The notes: generated from the letters alone by a model not told the origin. A stretch of DNA of 64,000 nucleotides from Pseudomonas sp. Root562 (GCF_001427125.1 NZ_LMGK01000001.1:384108-448107), one strand, 5' to 3'. Shown: positions 29,776 through 38,192, counted from the stretch's first letter. Numbers and translations: made by a program.

Positions 29776-31314
29776 TTACTGGCCGCGGTGGCTAAAGCTG
29801 TGCAGGGCTTTCTCGATGCACTGCGCGGTTTTGCCGAAGGCTTGTACGGTTATTTCCGAAAAGGCGCCGCCACCCTGATCCGCCACGACAATCATGATCA
29901 CGCGGCCGTTATTGACCAGTGAGCGCAGCAACAGATGCTCACCGCTGAATTGTGAGCGCAGGCTGTTGGGCAGCAGGGCGGAAAACTGTGCGTTGTTGGC
30001 TGGCGTCAAACGCACCTGCGCCTGTTGCGCGAGCAGCCGTTGCAGCACTGTGCTCTGGCTGACCGCGAAATTCATGCCGGCCACTTCTTTCGGTAAACCG
30101 GCGCTCTGGTGCACTCGCAGGTTGGCATGGGCTCGATCAGCCATCAGGATCATTACCCGGCGCATGCCGCACGCGACCAGGGCGTCGCGGGCCGAGGTGG
30201 TCAAGTGCATGGCGTTGGTGAAGCGGCTCGGCTCGATCAGCAATTCGGCACATTGACGACGCCACTTTGCCAGGTCTTCGGCGGTCGGCGCCGGGGCTGG
30301 CAACAGACCGGCATGCACTCGATTCGTGCCCCATGGCCAGAGCAATGCAACGGCAGGGTGCCAAAGGTCGGGCATGGCGTGATGGCGGGCGCTGTTGGCG
30401 GCCTGCTGGTGCAATTGTTGTTGCACCTCGTCCATGGGCATTTGCAGGTAAAGACTGGTCAGGTACTGCCAGCGCTCGCTGTGCGGACTGTCCCAGGCCT
30501 GTTGCGCCGACAGCGCCAGCCCGTTGGCCAGCAGCACCGTGTTGGCGGGCTGGTTCAGCCAGCGGCGCAGCGTCGGATCGTCATCCAGGCGATTTTGCTG
30601 GCGCAAAGGATGCTCGCTGTCGCGGGCAATGCGCAGGACTTTGACCAGTTCCCGCTGTTCGGTGAGCAACAGTTTATAGCCTTGCTGCACCCAGATCGGC
30701 AGGTGCCAGGCCTCCACCAGGGCCAGGCCGATTTCCAGCAGGCGCGCGCCAAACAACTGCTTTTCGACTTTACACGCCGACTCGCCTTTATGGATGACCC
30801 GCAGCTCCCATTCTTCGAGCAACTGCGGATGCGTCAATGCCAGGGGCCACAGTGGTGACAGAAACAGCAGGCTGCCCCAATGAATGTCCTGCCACAGGCG
30901 TGCGAGGCGGCTGGCGAAAAAACCGTTGGCTTGTTGCGTCGCGTGCTGGCTGATCATTTGTAGCTGACGCAGTGCCTTGGGAATCTCGCCCATGGGCGCG
31001 GCAGGCAAGCGTTCCAGCAATTCTTCGGTGCGTTTCAAACCGAGGCGGTTGATCGCCACCTCAAGGTTTTCAGCCGGCTCGGTCATGCTGCCGTGGGTGT
31101 GGCGGTTGGCTTCGCGAATCACGCTCAAGGCCAAAGCCGGACTGTCCTGCATCAAATCGGCGATGTCGCGCAGCGAGCTGCGACTGTCGCGGATTGCCCG
31201 GCAGACGCGGTCGTGACTGGCCTGCGGAACCGGCAGGCGGACGCCATCCAGAAGCTTGACCCAGCCTTGGAGCGTGGTTGGTTTGGGAGTCGGGACGTTC
31301 GTTTCGTTAACCAT
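29776..31314 (-). CDS. HDOD-domain signalling protein
   Basis: A 512-residue cytoplasmic protein. Its first 220 or so residues fit the HDOD fold (VKLLDGVRLPVPQASHDRV, then DIADLMQDSPALALSVIREANR and INRLGLKRTEELLERLP), a catalytically inactive relative of HD phosphohydrolases common in bacterial signalling. The rest, about 290 residues, looks GAF-like near the C-terminus and has no recognisable active site. No response-regulator or GGDEF domain is fused. It is 43 bp upstream of rhdA on the same strand and is transcribed away from motA, so a link with motility is possible but unproven. Confidence 0.82.
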   Translation of the reverse strand: MVNETNVPTPKPTTLQGWVKLLDGVRLPVPQASHDRVCRAIRDSRSSLRDIADLMQDSPALALSVIREANRHTHGSMTEPAENLEVAINRLGLKRTEELLERLPAAPMGEIPKALRQLQMISQHATQQANGFFASRLARLWQDIHWGSLLFLSPLWPLALTHPQLLEEWELRVIHKGESACKVEKQLFGARLLEIGLALVEAWHLPIWVQQGYKLLLTEQRELVKVLRIARDSEHPLRQQNRLDDDPTLRRWLNQPANTVLLANGLALSAQQAWDSPHSERWQYLTSLYLQMPMDEVQQQLHQQAANSARHHAMPDLWHPAVALLWPWGTNRVHAGLLPAPAPTAEDLAKWRRQCAELLIEPSRFTNAMHLTTSARDALVACGMRRVMILMADRAHANLRVHQSAGLPKEVAGMNFAVSQSTVLQRLLAQQAQVRLTPANNAQFSALLPNSLRSQFSGEHLLLRSLVNNGRVIMIVVADQGGGAFSEITVQAFGKTAQCIEKALHSFSHRGQ

Positions 31315-31385
31315 GTCTGGAGGCGATCATCGTCTGCGTTACCTGCGCCCGGAATGGGTCAAATTGGCTTTTCGCCTGAACTGGC

Positions 31386-31412
31386 TATAGTCTGGCGCAG
31401 TTTTGCCGATAA
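31386..31412 (+). promoter_or_regulatory. Predicted sigma-28 (FliA) promoter for motAB
   Basis: The -10 element is an exact GCCGATAA (31405-31412). A TATA box (31386-31389) lies 15 bases upstream where the FliA -35 consensus TAAA is expected, so only one base differs. It is 68 bases before the motA start, on the same strand. This fits the late-class flagellar control of motor genes. Confidence 0.75.
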
Positions 31413-31480
31413 GTAGAAGAAGAGATTTTTTAACTTCCGAATATGACCTTGAACCCGACTCAGTAAGTGCTCTCCTACCT

Positions 31481-32332
31481 ATGGCTAAAATAATCGGCAT
31501 CATCGTCGTATTCGCGAGCGTGCTCGGCGGATACGTGCTCTCCCACGGCAAAATTGCCGCCCTGATCCAGCCTTTCGAGGTGATGATCATCGGTGGTGCG
31601 GCCCTCGGCGCATTCTTGCAGGCCAACCCCGGCTACATGACCATGCACGTGCTCAAGAAGTCCCTGAGCATGTTCGGTTCGCGTTTCAGCCACGGTTTTT
31701 ATCTTGAAGTGCTTGGCCTGATTTACGAGATCCTCAACAAGAGCCGTCGTGAAGGCATGATGGCTATTGAAGGCGATATCGAAGATGCGGCCGCGAGCCC
31801 GATCTTCGCCAAGTACCCGACGGTCCTGAAAGACGAGCGCATGACCGCGTTCATCTGCGATTACCTGCGCATCATGTCTTCCGGGAACATGGCTCCCCAT
31901 GAGCTGGAAGGCCTGTTCGACATGGAACTCTACAGCCTCAAGGAAGACCTTGAGCACCCGTCCCATGCGGTGAACGGCATCGCCGACGCCATGCCCGGTT
32001 TCGGTATCGTCGCGGCGGTATTGGGGATCGTGGTGACCATGGCGTCCCTGGGGGAGGGCGATCAGAAGTCCATCGGCCTGCACGTGGGTGCGGCGCTGGT
32101 CGGTACCTTCTTCGGTATTCTCGCTGCCTACGGTTTCTTCGGCCCGTTGGCCCATTCCCTGGCCCACGATGCCAAGGAAGAGCTGAACGTCTACGAAGCC
32201 ATCAAGGCTTCCCTGGTGGCTTCGGCTTCCGGCATGCCGCCATCGCTGGCCGTCGAGTTCGGGCGCAAGGTTCTGTACCCGGCGCACCGCCCTAGCTTCG
32301 CCGAGCTGGAACAAGCGGTTCGCGGTCGTTAA
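31481..32332 (+). CDS. motA: Flagellar motor stator protein MotA
   Basis: A 283-residue membrane protein, the stator subunit that couples proton flow to flagellar rotation with MotB. Four membrane helices are visible, two at the N-terminus (about residues 4-20 and 32-50) and two around residues 168-215, separated by the large cytoplasmic loop with charged residues such as KDERM. ATG 31481 gives the standard MAKIIGIIVVF start, favoured over a longer upstream frame. motB follows three bases after the stop. A FliA-type promoter is just upstream. Confidence 0.97.
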   Translation: MAKIIGIIVVFASVLGGYVLSHGKIAALIQPFEVMIIGGAALGAFLQANPGYMTMHVLKKSLSMFGSRFSHGFYLEVLGLIYEILNKSRREGMMAIEGDIEDAAASPIFAKYPTVLKDERMTAFICDYLRIMSSGNMAPHELEGLFDMELYSLKEDLEHPSHAVNGIADAMPGFGIVAAVLGIVVTMASLGEGDQKSIGLHVGAALVGTFFGILAAYGFFGPLAHSLAHDAKEELNVYEAIKASLVASASGMPPSLAVEFGRKVLYPAHRPSFAELEQAVRGR

Positions 32333-32335
32333 GCC

Positions 32336-33364
32336 ATGGAAAATAACCAGCCGATAATCATCAAGCGCGTCAAGCGCATCGCCGGCGGGCATCACGGCGG
32401 GGCGTGGAAGATCGCTTTCGCCGACTTCGCCACGGCGATGATGGCGTTCTTCCTGGTGCTGTGGCTGCTGTCGACGGCTACGCCGGAACAGAAGATCGCC
32501 ATCGCCGGTTACTTCAAGGACCCGATCGGCTTTTCCGAAAGCGGCACGCCGTACATCATCGACCTTGGCGGTACGCCGACCCTGGCGCCGGAAAACACCC
32601 TCAACCCCGAGGTGAAGTCCCAGCCGCAACCGGACAAGGTGACCGTCGACGCCGAACAGGTCGAAGGCATGGCCGAAATGGTCGAGAAGGAACGTCTCGA
32701 GTTGTTGCTGCAAGAACTGCAAAACAAGGTTGAAGAGAACCCGCAGCTGCAGAAATTCAAAGACCAGATCATGTTCGAGATCACCCCGGACGGCTTGCGT
32801 ATCCAGATCGTCGATGCCGAAAACCGGCCGATGTTCGACTCGGGTTCTGCGCGTCTGAAACCGTATTTCGAAGACATCCTGCTGGCCATGGCCGACACCA
32901 TCAAAGCGGTGCCGAACAAGATCAGCATCAGCGGCCACACCGATGCCAAACCGTATAGCGGCCAGGGCGATTTCGGTAACTGGGAACTGTCGGCCAACCG
33001 TGCCAACGCCGCCCGCCGTGCGCTGGTGGCGGGCAGTTATCCGGACGGGCAGGTGGCGCGGGTGGTGGGTTATGCCTCGTCTGCCTTGTTCGACCGTGAA
33101 CATCCGTTCAACCCGGTCAACCGTCGCATCGACATTGTGGTGCTGACCAAGAAAGCCCAGCGCGCCATTGAAGGTTCGCAAGGCGCGGAACCTGCTCCTG
33201 ATGCACCGCAAGGTTCTGCAGCGCCAGGCGCCACCCCGGCTGCACCGGTCGACCCGAATGCGCTGCCGGCAGACAAGGAACCGCTGCCGGCCCACGAGCT
33301 GCGCGAGCGTTTGAATCTGTTTGATGATCCGGCGCCGAAGCCGGCTGAGCCAGCGAAGCAGTGA
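32336..33364 (+). CDS. motB: Flagellar motor stator protein MotB
   Basis: A 342-residue partner of MotA. A short basic cytoplasmic N-terminus is followed by a single helix containing the proton-accepting Asp30 in WKIAFADFATAMMAFF, equivalent to E. coli Asp32. The periplasmic OmpA-like domain binds peptidoglycan (ISISGHTDAKPYSG, NWELSANRANAARR). The tail beyond about residue 275 is Pro/Ala-rich and probably disordered. It lies three bases after motA and is followed by a strong terminator. The downstream rsgA neighbour expected in Pseudomonas is displaced here by a defence cassette. Confidence 0.97.
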   Translation: MENNQPIIIKRVKRIAGGHHGGAWKIAFADFATAMMAFFLVLWLLSTATPEQKIAIAGYFKDPIGFSESGTPYIIDLGGTPTLAPENTLNPEVKSQPQPDKVTVDAEQVEGMAEMVEKERLELLLQELQNKVEENPQLQKFKDQIMFEITPDGLRIQIVDAENRPMFDSGSARLKPYFEDILLAMADTIKAVPNKISISGHTDAKPYSGQGDFGNWELSANRANAARRALVAGSYPDGQVARVVGYASSALFDREHPFNPVNRRIDIVVLTKKAQRAIEGSQGAEPAPDAPQGSAAPGATPAAPVDPNALPADKEPLPAHELRERLNLFDDPAPKPAEPAKQ

Positions 33365-33368
33365 TCCC

Positions 33369-33399
33369 AAAAAAACCGACAGTGATGTCGGTTTTTTTT
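33369..33399 (+). terminator. Rho-independent terminator after motB
   Basis: ACCGACA pairs with TGTCGGT around a GTGA loop, followed by eight T residues and preceded by seven A residues, so it can also end transcripts arriving from the opposite direction. It begins four bases after the motB stop. Confidence 0.92.
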
Positions 33400-33443
33400 C
33401 GGCGTTTATCAGGCCGCTGCATTCTCCGTGTGGGCACGATTCC

Positions 33444-33472
33444 TGTGGGAGCTGGCTTGCCAGCGATGTCGG
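33444..33472. repeat. Single REP-like arm, GTGGGAGCTGGCTTGCCAGCGAT type
   Basis: One copy of TGTGGGAGCTGGCTTGCCAG followed by CGATGTCGG, without the inverted partner seen at 17391 and 27933. It lies between the motB terminator and the 3' end of the TIR gene, at one edge of the inserted cassette. Confidence 0.75.
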
Positions 33473-33493
33473 ACTGACAGCCGACCTGATCCT

Positions 33494-33985
33494 TCAGAAA
33501 CCGCGAATGATCCTGGATTTGAGATCCGTGTGAAATCGATCGGCGTTGGTTTTGTTGACGCTGCGCACCGCCTCGCTGCCGTTAACCGACTCCAGTGACA
33601 TCGATCGCTTGATGGTCGATTCGTTTCGATAGGCATCAATGAAGAACTCGATGTCTCTGTCGCTGGTCAGTTTCGGCCATTTATCGAGGTACAGCGGCAG
33701 TTCCGTTGGGCCGGTCTTGAATGAGCAGATGCGTCGGTTGGTGATGGTCGCCTCGCCGATTTCGAACGGTACCCACCAGGACAGTGCGGTTTTTTCCGAC
33801 ACCACCGCCAGAAGGTGCGTGCATTCACTGATGTTGCGCGTGATCACACCGGTGATGTCGTCGGTGGTCTGGGATTCGGCGTCCAGCACATCGAGATAGG
33901 TCTTGATGTTGGCCTGCATCAGGCGGGTGTTGATGTTGACCGCGTAGGCGCGATCCATGTGGCGGTAGCTGATAAACACTGGCAT
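33494..33985 (-). CDS. TIR-domain protein (second TIR of the TIR-caspase cassette)
   Basis: A 163-residue protein whose first ~100 residues are a TIR domain: VFISYRHMDRAYAVNINTRL at the start (strand A/box 1), then a THLLAVVSEKTALSWWVPFEIGEA segment. The latter contains the likely catalytic Glu75 of NAD-processing TIRs. About 60 further residues have no recognisable domain. It is the last gene of a three-gene minus-strand operon; its start overlaps the caspase stop by one base (TGATG) and has an AAGGGA ribosome-binding site. It could supply or modify an NAD-derived signal, sense infection, or be a second effector. Distinct in sequence from the ThsB-like TIR two genes upstream, so it is not a recent duplicate. 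Confidence 0.82.
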   Translation of the reverse strand: MPVFISYRHMDRAYAVNINTRLMQANIKTYLDVLDAESQTTDDITGVITRNISECTHLLAVVSEKTALSWWVPFEIGEATITNRRICSFKTGPTELPLYLDKWPKLTSDRDIEFFIDAYRNESTIKRSMSLESVNGSEAVRSVNKTNADRFHTDLKSRIIRGF

Positions 33986-34944
33986 CAGAAATGTCCCTTG
34001 ATTGCGAGTTCGCGGTAATAGGCACCGAGGGCGGTGAGGCGGCAGCCGGTGGAGTGAATGGCGGCGTAATACATATGTTCGGCATCAACCGGTTCGATCA
34101 GGCTGTGACGATTGCACTTTTGCAGTTGAGAGAAGACCTCGCCGTGTTCCGGATTGAACTCGGGTTCGCTGGGCTCGAAGCTGGGGGCGAGGGGGTAGAC
34201 CGATTCCGCTTCGGCAAACCACTCGGGCAGTTTGCGCAGGATTTCCTTGGCGATCAGCGGTGAAACCTCGCGCAGGGAAATGAACTGCGACACGTTGGTC
34301 TTGAACACCGGCCGCTGTTCCCAGGCATCAAGGGCGTTGTCGACAAACGAATAGAGGCTGCCGGGAGTGATCTTGCCGAGGATGTTGGCGGCGCCGCCGT
34401 GCAGAGCCTGGAGCAATAGCCCGGTGAATACGCCGTGTTGGGCGCCTTCCATCGCCGGCTCTTCCTTTTTGCACGCAGTAAGAATGGTCATGCCTTCGCC
34501 CACTACGCTGCCTTCACTGCGCAAGGCGCGCAGTTCGCCTGCCGAGCCGCTCTGGCAGCAGTCGAGAATGATCACCTTGTTTTTGATCCGGGTGGCTTTG
34601 GTTGCCCAATTAAGAACATCGCTGAGGCGAATCCCGTCATTGGCGTTCCTGTAATCCTGCGGGATCAGCATGCCTTCGTCGGTATCGGTGTCGAAAGTGC
34701 CGTGACCGGCGAAGTACAGCAGTGCGACGTTGCAGTCCCCGGAAAACAACTCGCGGATCTGATCCTCGAGTTTCTTTCGACTCAGGTAATCCTCGGCACA
34801 GGTCAACACGATGTTCTTGAAGTTCGGGTCGCCATTGGCGTCGGTCTTCAGCACAGACGCCATGGCCATGGCGTCGTTGCAACAACCGCTCAGGCGCGAG
34901 ACATGGGTGTAATCGTTGATGCCAATGAACAGTCCTTTGCGCAT
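33985..34944 (-). CDS. Caspase-family (metacaspase-like) protease of a TIR-caspase defence cassette
   Basis: A 319-residue peptidase C14-type protein. The catalytic dyad is intact: His81 in LLYFAGHGTF and Cys130 in IILDCCQSGS. The fold opens with KGLFIGINDY and includes the CCNDAMAMASVL helix. The caspase domain ends near residue 230; about 90 C-terminal residues remain, which may hold a sensor region. The ATG at 34944 gives the family start; an upstream frame is not protein-like. It lies two bases after the ThsB-like TIR gene and overlaps the second TIR gene by one. By analogy with type IV Thoeris, a TIR-made nucleotide signal would activate it to cleave cellular proteins during phage attack. 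This function is inferred. Confidence 0.86.
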   Translation of the reverse strand: MRKGLFIGINDYTHVSRLSGCCNDAMAMASVLKTDANGDPNFKNIVLTCAEDYLSRKKLEDQIRELFSGDCNVALLYFAGHGTFDTDTDEGMLIPQDYRNANDGIRLSDVLNWATKATRIKNKVIILDCCQSGSAGELRALRSEGSVVGEGMTILTACKKEEPAMEGAQHGVFTGLLLQALHGGAANILGKITPGSLYSFVDNALDAWEQRPVFKTNVSQFISLREVSPLIAKEILRKLPEWFAEAESVYPLAPSFEPSEPEFNPEHGEVFSQLQKCNRHSLIEPVDAEHMYYAAIHSTGCRLTALGAYYRELAIKGHF

Positions 34945-34946
34945 GG

Positions 34947-35354
34947 TTACACCGCCGTGTGTTGGCGAATGGCGCTGACGATACTGTTGGTATTCCAGGC
35001 GCATTCGGCATGTGCGGCCTCACGTACCACCTTGGAAATCCGTTCGGCACCGAACGGCTTGACGGCAATGATCACTTTGCCCATGCGCTTGGCGATCTCG
35101 ATTTCCTTGTTGATCCATTTGCTATACGTGGAATACATGCCGGCCATGATCAGTACCGCCGAGCATGGGCGGATCTTGTTCTCGAGGGCATCTTCGAGTT
35201 GTTTGTCGGTTTTCGCGTCGACAATCGGGTTGTCCGTCGGCACTGAAAAATTCTTGTACATGAAACCGGGCTGCGCGTTGAGCAAGCGCACGAGGTTGTC
35301 GTGGGCGTGAGGGTAGGTCCACGAATGGCTGATGAACAAATGATAGGTTTGCAA
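34947..35354 (-). CDS. ThsB-like TIR protein (PF08937-type)
   Basis: A 135-residue single-domain protein of the MTH538/ThsB TIR-like family. Key segments in order are HLFISHSWTY, FSVPTDNPI, CSAVLIMAGMYSTYSKWINKEIEIA (with probable catalytic Glu84), VIIAVKPFGAERIS and the terminal WNTNSIVSAIR. The start is a TTG preceded by a GAGGGA ribosome-binding site at seven bases. It is the first gene of the operon with the caspase-like gene two bases downstream. In Thoeris systems such TIR proteins convert NAD into cyclic ADP-ribose isomers upon phage sensing. No ThsA-type (SIR2-SLOG or membrane) effector is present, which points to the caspase-linked type. Confidence 0.87.
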   Translation of the reverse strand: MQTYHLFISHSWTYPHAHDNLVRLLNAQPGFMYKNFSVPTDNPIVDAKTDKQLEDALENKIRPCSAVLIMAGMYSTYSKWINKEIEIAKRMGKVIIAVKPFGAERISKVVREAAHAECAWNTNSIVSAIRQHTAV

Positions 35355-35566
35355 TGGCTGTCCCTCGATGTCGCAGGAGTGCGAAGAGGGTTTGAACTTA
35401 GGTCATTGGCTGGCCGCCACAAGGTGCCGATCGCGAAAGAGAAATGCCCTACAGGGATGCGTGCAGACGCCTTACAGAAATGTCTGACGTTTAAGTTGGT
35501 GGGTGATTTAAACAGTAGAGCCGGCAGCCCGCCGCCCCGTTGGATCAGGGCGGGGCAGGTGCCTGT
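35355..35566. other. Intergenic region upstream of the TIR-caspase operon
   Basis: 212 bases between the first TIR gene and the end of rsgA, both on the minus strand. The operon promoter should be here, but I see no confident -35/-10 pair. A weak stem CCGCCC/GGGCGG (35533-35554) just beyond the rsgA stop could end rsgA transcripts. Confidence 0.4.
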
Positions 35567-36598
35567 TTAGTAGCCGTTTTCCGGCAAACTGGCGATGATC
35601 GAGCGGTAGCTGTTCATTCGTTGCTGTTGCACGCGGCCGTCTTCGAGAGCCTTGAGCAATGCGCAACCGGGTTCACGGTCGTGCTTGCAGTCGCGGAAGC
35701 GACAGGTGCCGAGCAAATCGTTGAACTCGATGAAGCCGGCCTCGACATCGGCACGGCTGACGTGTCCCAGGCCGAACTCGCGGATGCCTGGTGAGTCGAT
35801 CAACTCGCCGCCGCCAGGGAAGTGGAACAACCGCGCGGTGGTGGTGGTGTGAGTGCCCTGGCCGGACAGCTCGGACAACGGACCGACGCGGGTCTCGACT
35901 TCCGGCAACAGGCTGTTGACCAGCGACGACTTGCCGACACCGGACTGGCCGACGAACACGCTGATGCGACCGTCCAGCTGTTTCTGCAACTGTTCCATGC
36001 CGTTGCCGTGGTGCGCCGAGACTTCCAGCACCGGGTAACCCAGCGTGCGGTAAACCGCGAGCAGGGCGTTCAGCGCCGGCGCGTTGTTTTCGTCGATCAG
36101 GTCGAACTTGTTCAGCAGTAACAGCGGCTTGATGCCCGCATGTTCGGCAGCGACAAGATAACGGTCGATCAGGTTGGCGTGGGGCTCGGGAAGCGGTGCA
36201 AAAACGATGACGATCATGTCGACGTTGGCGGCTACCGGCTTGAGCTGGCCACGGCTGTCCGGGCGGCACAGTTCGGTGTTGCGCGGCAGTTGCGCCACGA
36301 TCACGCCGATGCCCTGGTTGCCAGCGCGCCAGACAACCTGGTCACCGGTCACCAGGGCAGGCAGGTTGGCCCGCAGGTGGCAGCGGAACACTTGGCCGGC
36401 CAATGCACCTTCGCAGGCCTCGACCTCGACCTGCACACCGAAGTGCGCGATCACCAGGCCGTGCTGTTCCGGACCCAGGTCGCCACCCTCAAGTGCCTCG
36501 ACAGCCGAGGACTCGCGTTTGGCGGCGCGGGCAGCGCGCTCGCCCTGAATCTTTTCGATGCGCCAGTTTTGACGACGATTGAGTTGGCGTTTGGCCAT
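35567..36598 (-). CDS. rsgA: Small ribosomal subunit biogenesis GTPase RsgA
   Basis: A 343-residue circularly permuted GTPase that aids late 30S subunit maturation. An N-terminal basic tail ([12 protein letters not shown]) leads into an OB-fold. The G motifs occur in permuted order: LLNKFDLID (G4) precedes [10 protein letters not shown] (G1), then [10 protein letters not shown] (G3). The C-terminal zinc-binding helix region has [14 protein letters not shown] with the expected Cys/His ligands. Length is the family norm. It is divergent from orn across 107 bp, an arrangement conserved in Pseudomonas and Enterobacteria. Confidence 0.97.
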   Translation of the reverse strand: MAKRQLNRRQNWRIEKIQGERAARAAKRESSAVEALEGGDLGPEQHGLVIAHFGVQVEVEACEGALAGQVFRCHLRANLPALVTGDQVVWRAGNQGIGVIVAQLPRNTELCRPDSRGQLKPVAANVDMIVIVFAPLPEPHANLIDRYLVAAEHAGIKPLLLLNKFDLIDENNAPALNALLAVYRTLGYPVLEVSAHHGNGMEQLQKQLDGRISVFVGQSGVGKSSLVNSLLPEVETRVGPLSELSGQGTHTTTTARLFHFPGGGELIDSPGIREFGLGHVSRADVEAGFIEFNDLLGTCRFRDCKHDREPGCALLKALEDGRVQQQRMNSYRSIIASLPENGY

Positions 36599-36705
36599 GG
36601 GTGTTCCGTATAAAGAATGCAGCGATTAGGTAAAACGGCCGCGAGTTTAGCACGCCCGGCCACCGGCCTAGGCTAAACTGCGCAGCATTGCCTAGGAGCC
36701 GACAC

Positions 36706-37248
36706 ATGCAAAATTCGCAGAACCTGATCTGGATCGACCTGGAAATGACCGGTCTGGATCCGGAAAACGACGTCATCATCGAAATGGCCACCATCGTTAC
36801 TGACAGTGATCTGAACACCTTGGCCGAAGGCCCGGTGATCGCCATCCACCACAGCGACGAAGTCCTCGCCCGCATGGACGAATGGAATACCCGCACCCAC
36901 GGCAATTCCGGCCTGACCCAACGCGTGCGCGACAGCCGCATCAGCATGGCCGAAGCCGAAGCCGAGACCATTGCGTTCCTGGAGAAGTGGGTGCCGAAGG
37001 GCAAGTCGCCGATCTGTGGCAACAGCATCTGCCAGGACCGTCGCTTCCTTTATACGCACATGAAATCCCTGGAAAGCTATTTCCATTACCGCAACCTTGA
37101 CGTGTCCACGCTTAAAGAGTTGGCCGCACGCTGGGCGCCGGACGTTCGCGACAGCTTCAAGAAGGGCAGCACCCACCTGGCGCTGGACGACATCCGCGAA
37201 TCGATCGCCGAGCTGCAGCACTATCGCAAGCATTTCATCAAGTTTTGA
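36706..37248 (+). CDS. orn: Oligoribonuclease
   Basis: A 180-residue DEDDh-type 3'-5' exonuclease that degrades two- to five-base RNAs, including the pGpG from c-di-GMP breakdown in Pseudomonas. Exo motifs are present: [10 protein letters not shown] (Exo I), CQDRRFL-bearing Exo II region and the [11 protein letters not shown]xo III with His. ATG 36706 has a TAGGAG ribosome-binding site and gives [16 protein letters not shown]. The length equals E. coli Orn (181). A divergent rsgA lies upstream and a REP-like repeat follows. Confidence 0.97.
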   Translation: MQNSQNLIWIDLEMTGLDPENDVIIEMATIVTDSDLNTLAEGPVIAIHHSDEVLARMDEWNTRTHGNSGLTQRVRDSRISMAEAEAETIAFLEKWVPKGKSPICGNSICQDRRFLYTHMKSLESYFHYRNLDVSTLKELAARWAPDVRDSFKKGSTHLALDDIRESIAELQHYRKHFIKF

Positions 37249-37272
37249 TCCGTTGGCTGGCGCGGGGCTTTT

Positions 37273-37390
37273 GTGGCGAGGGAGCTTGCTCCCGCTCGGC
37301 TGCTTAGCATTCGTAAGGACTGCAAATGCGCTCTGACCGGAAGAAGGCAAGGGAGCGCTTGGCACTCCAGCGGGAGCAAGCTCCCTCGCC
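37273..37390. repeat. REP-like inverted pair, GTGGCGAGGGAGCTTGCTCCC type, copy 4
   Basis: The left arm GTGGCGAGGGAGCTTGCTCC is mirrored by GGGAGCAAGCTCCCTCGCC at the right end. The spacer is shorter and more diverged than in the other three copies. It lies between orn and the TRIC-family gene, both on the plus strand. Confidence 0.82.
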
Positions 37391-37467
37391 TCATTGCTTT
37401 CGTGCGCCCTCTTTTGATGCCTCGGCGAAGTGCGTAGACTGCGCGCCTTTTTGCAAGGACCGCCACC

Positions 37468-38079
37468 ATGTTGCTGATGCTCTACCTGATCGCCATCACC
37501 GCCGAAGCCATGACTGGTGCATTGTCCGCGGGGCGTCGTGGCATGGATTGGTTTGGCGTGGTCCTGATCGCCTGCGTCACGGCGCTGGGTGGCGGTTCGG
37601 TACGTGACGTGCTGCTCGGCCACTACCCGCTGACCTGGGTCAAGCACCCGGAATACCTGGTGCTGACGTCCATCGCGGCGATGTTCACCGTGTTTGCCGC
37701 CCGCTGGATGCGCCACCTGCGCTCGCTGTTTCTGGTGCTCGATGCCGTGGGGCTGGTGGCGTTCACCCTGATCGGCTGCATGACCGCCCTGGAAATGGGC
37801 CACGGCATGCTGGTGGCCTCGGTCAGTGGCGTGATCACTGGGGTTTTCGGCGGCATCCTGCGGGACATTTTCTGCAACGACATCCCGCTGATCTTCCGTC
37901 GCGAACTGTACGCCAGCGTCTCTTTCGCGGCGGCGTGGTGCTACATGTTCTGTCTTTACCTGAACTTGCCGGGAGAGCAGGCGATTCTGATCACGTTGTT
38001 TGGCGGCTTTTTGCTGCGCTTGCTGGCGATACGTTTTCACTGGGAAATGCCCAAGTTCGTTTATAACGACGAACAGTAA
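37468..38079 (+). CDS. TRIC-family (UPF0126/YadS-like) membrane protein
   Basis: A 203-residue inner-membrane protein with six to seven hydrophobic helices and the internal repeat of the TRIC/UPF0126 family. Each half has its signature: GGGSVRDVLLGHYPLTWV in the first and FGGILRDIFCNDIPLIF in the second. Prokaryotic homologues are trimeric cation channels or have been linked to amino acid transport; the role here cannot be fixed. The ATG at 37468 sits in a GGACCGCCACC context with a short AAGGA ribosome-binding site. It marks the left border of the effector/RHS insertion, since queG normally lies close to orn in Pseudomonas. Confidence 0.86.
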   Translation: MLLMLYLIAITAEAMTGALSAGRRGMDWFGVVLIACVTALGGGSVRDVLLGHYPLTWVKHPEYLVLTSIAAMFTVFAARWMRHLRSLFLVLDAVGLVAFTLIGCMTALEMGHGMLVASVSGVITGVFGGILRDIFCNDIPLIFRRELYASVSFAAAWCYMFCLYLNLPGEQAILITLFGGFLLRLLAIRFHWEMPKFVYNDEQ

Positions 38080-38192
38080 GTTTCAGTGAAACGTGAGCAC
38101 GCTGTGCAAGGGTGAGTGCGGTAACTATGTAGCCTTTTGTGAGTGGGCAGTTCAATAAGCTACGGTTTTACGTCGGCTTATAGGCTACCCGT

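Noticed and set aside
31475..33370. 631-codon frame opposite motAB
   Set aside because: Shadow of motA and motB, which have clear family residues and a FliA promoter on the plus strand.
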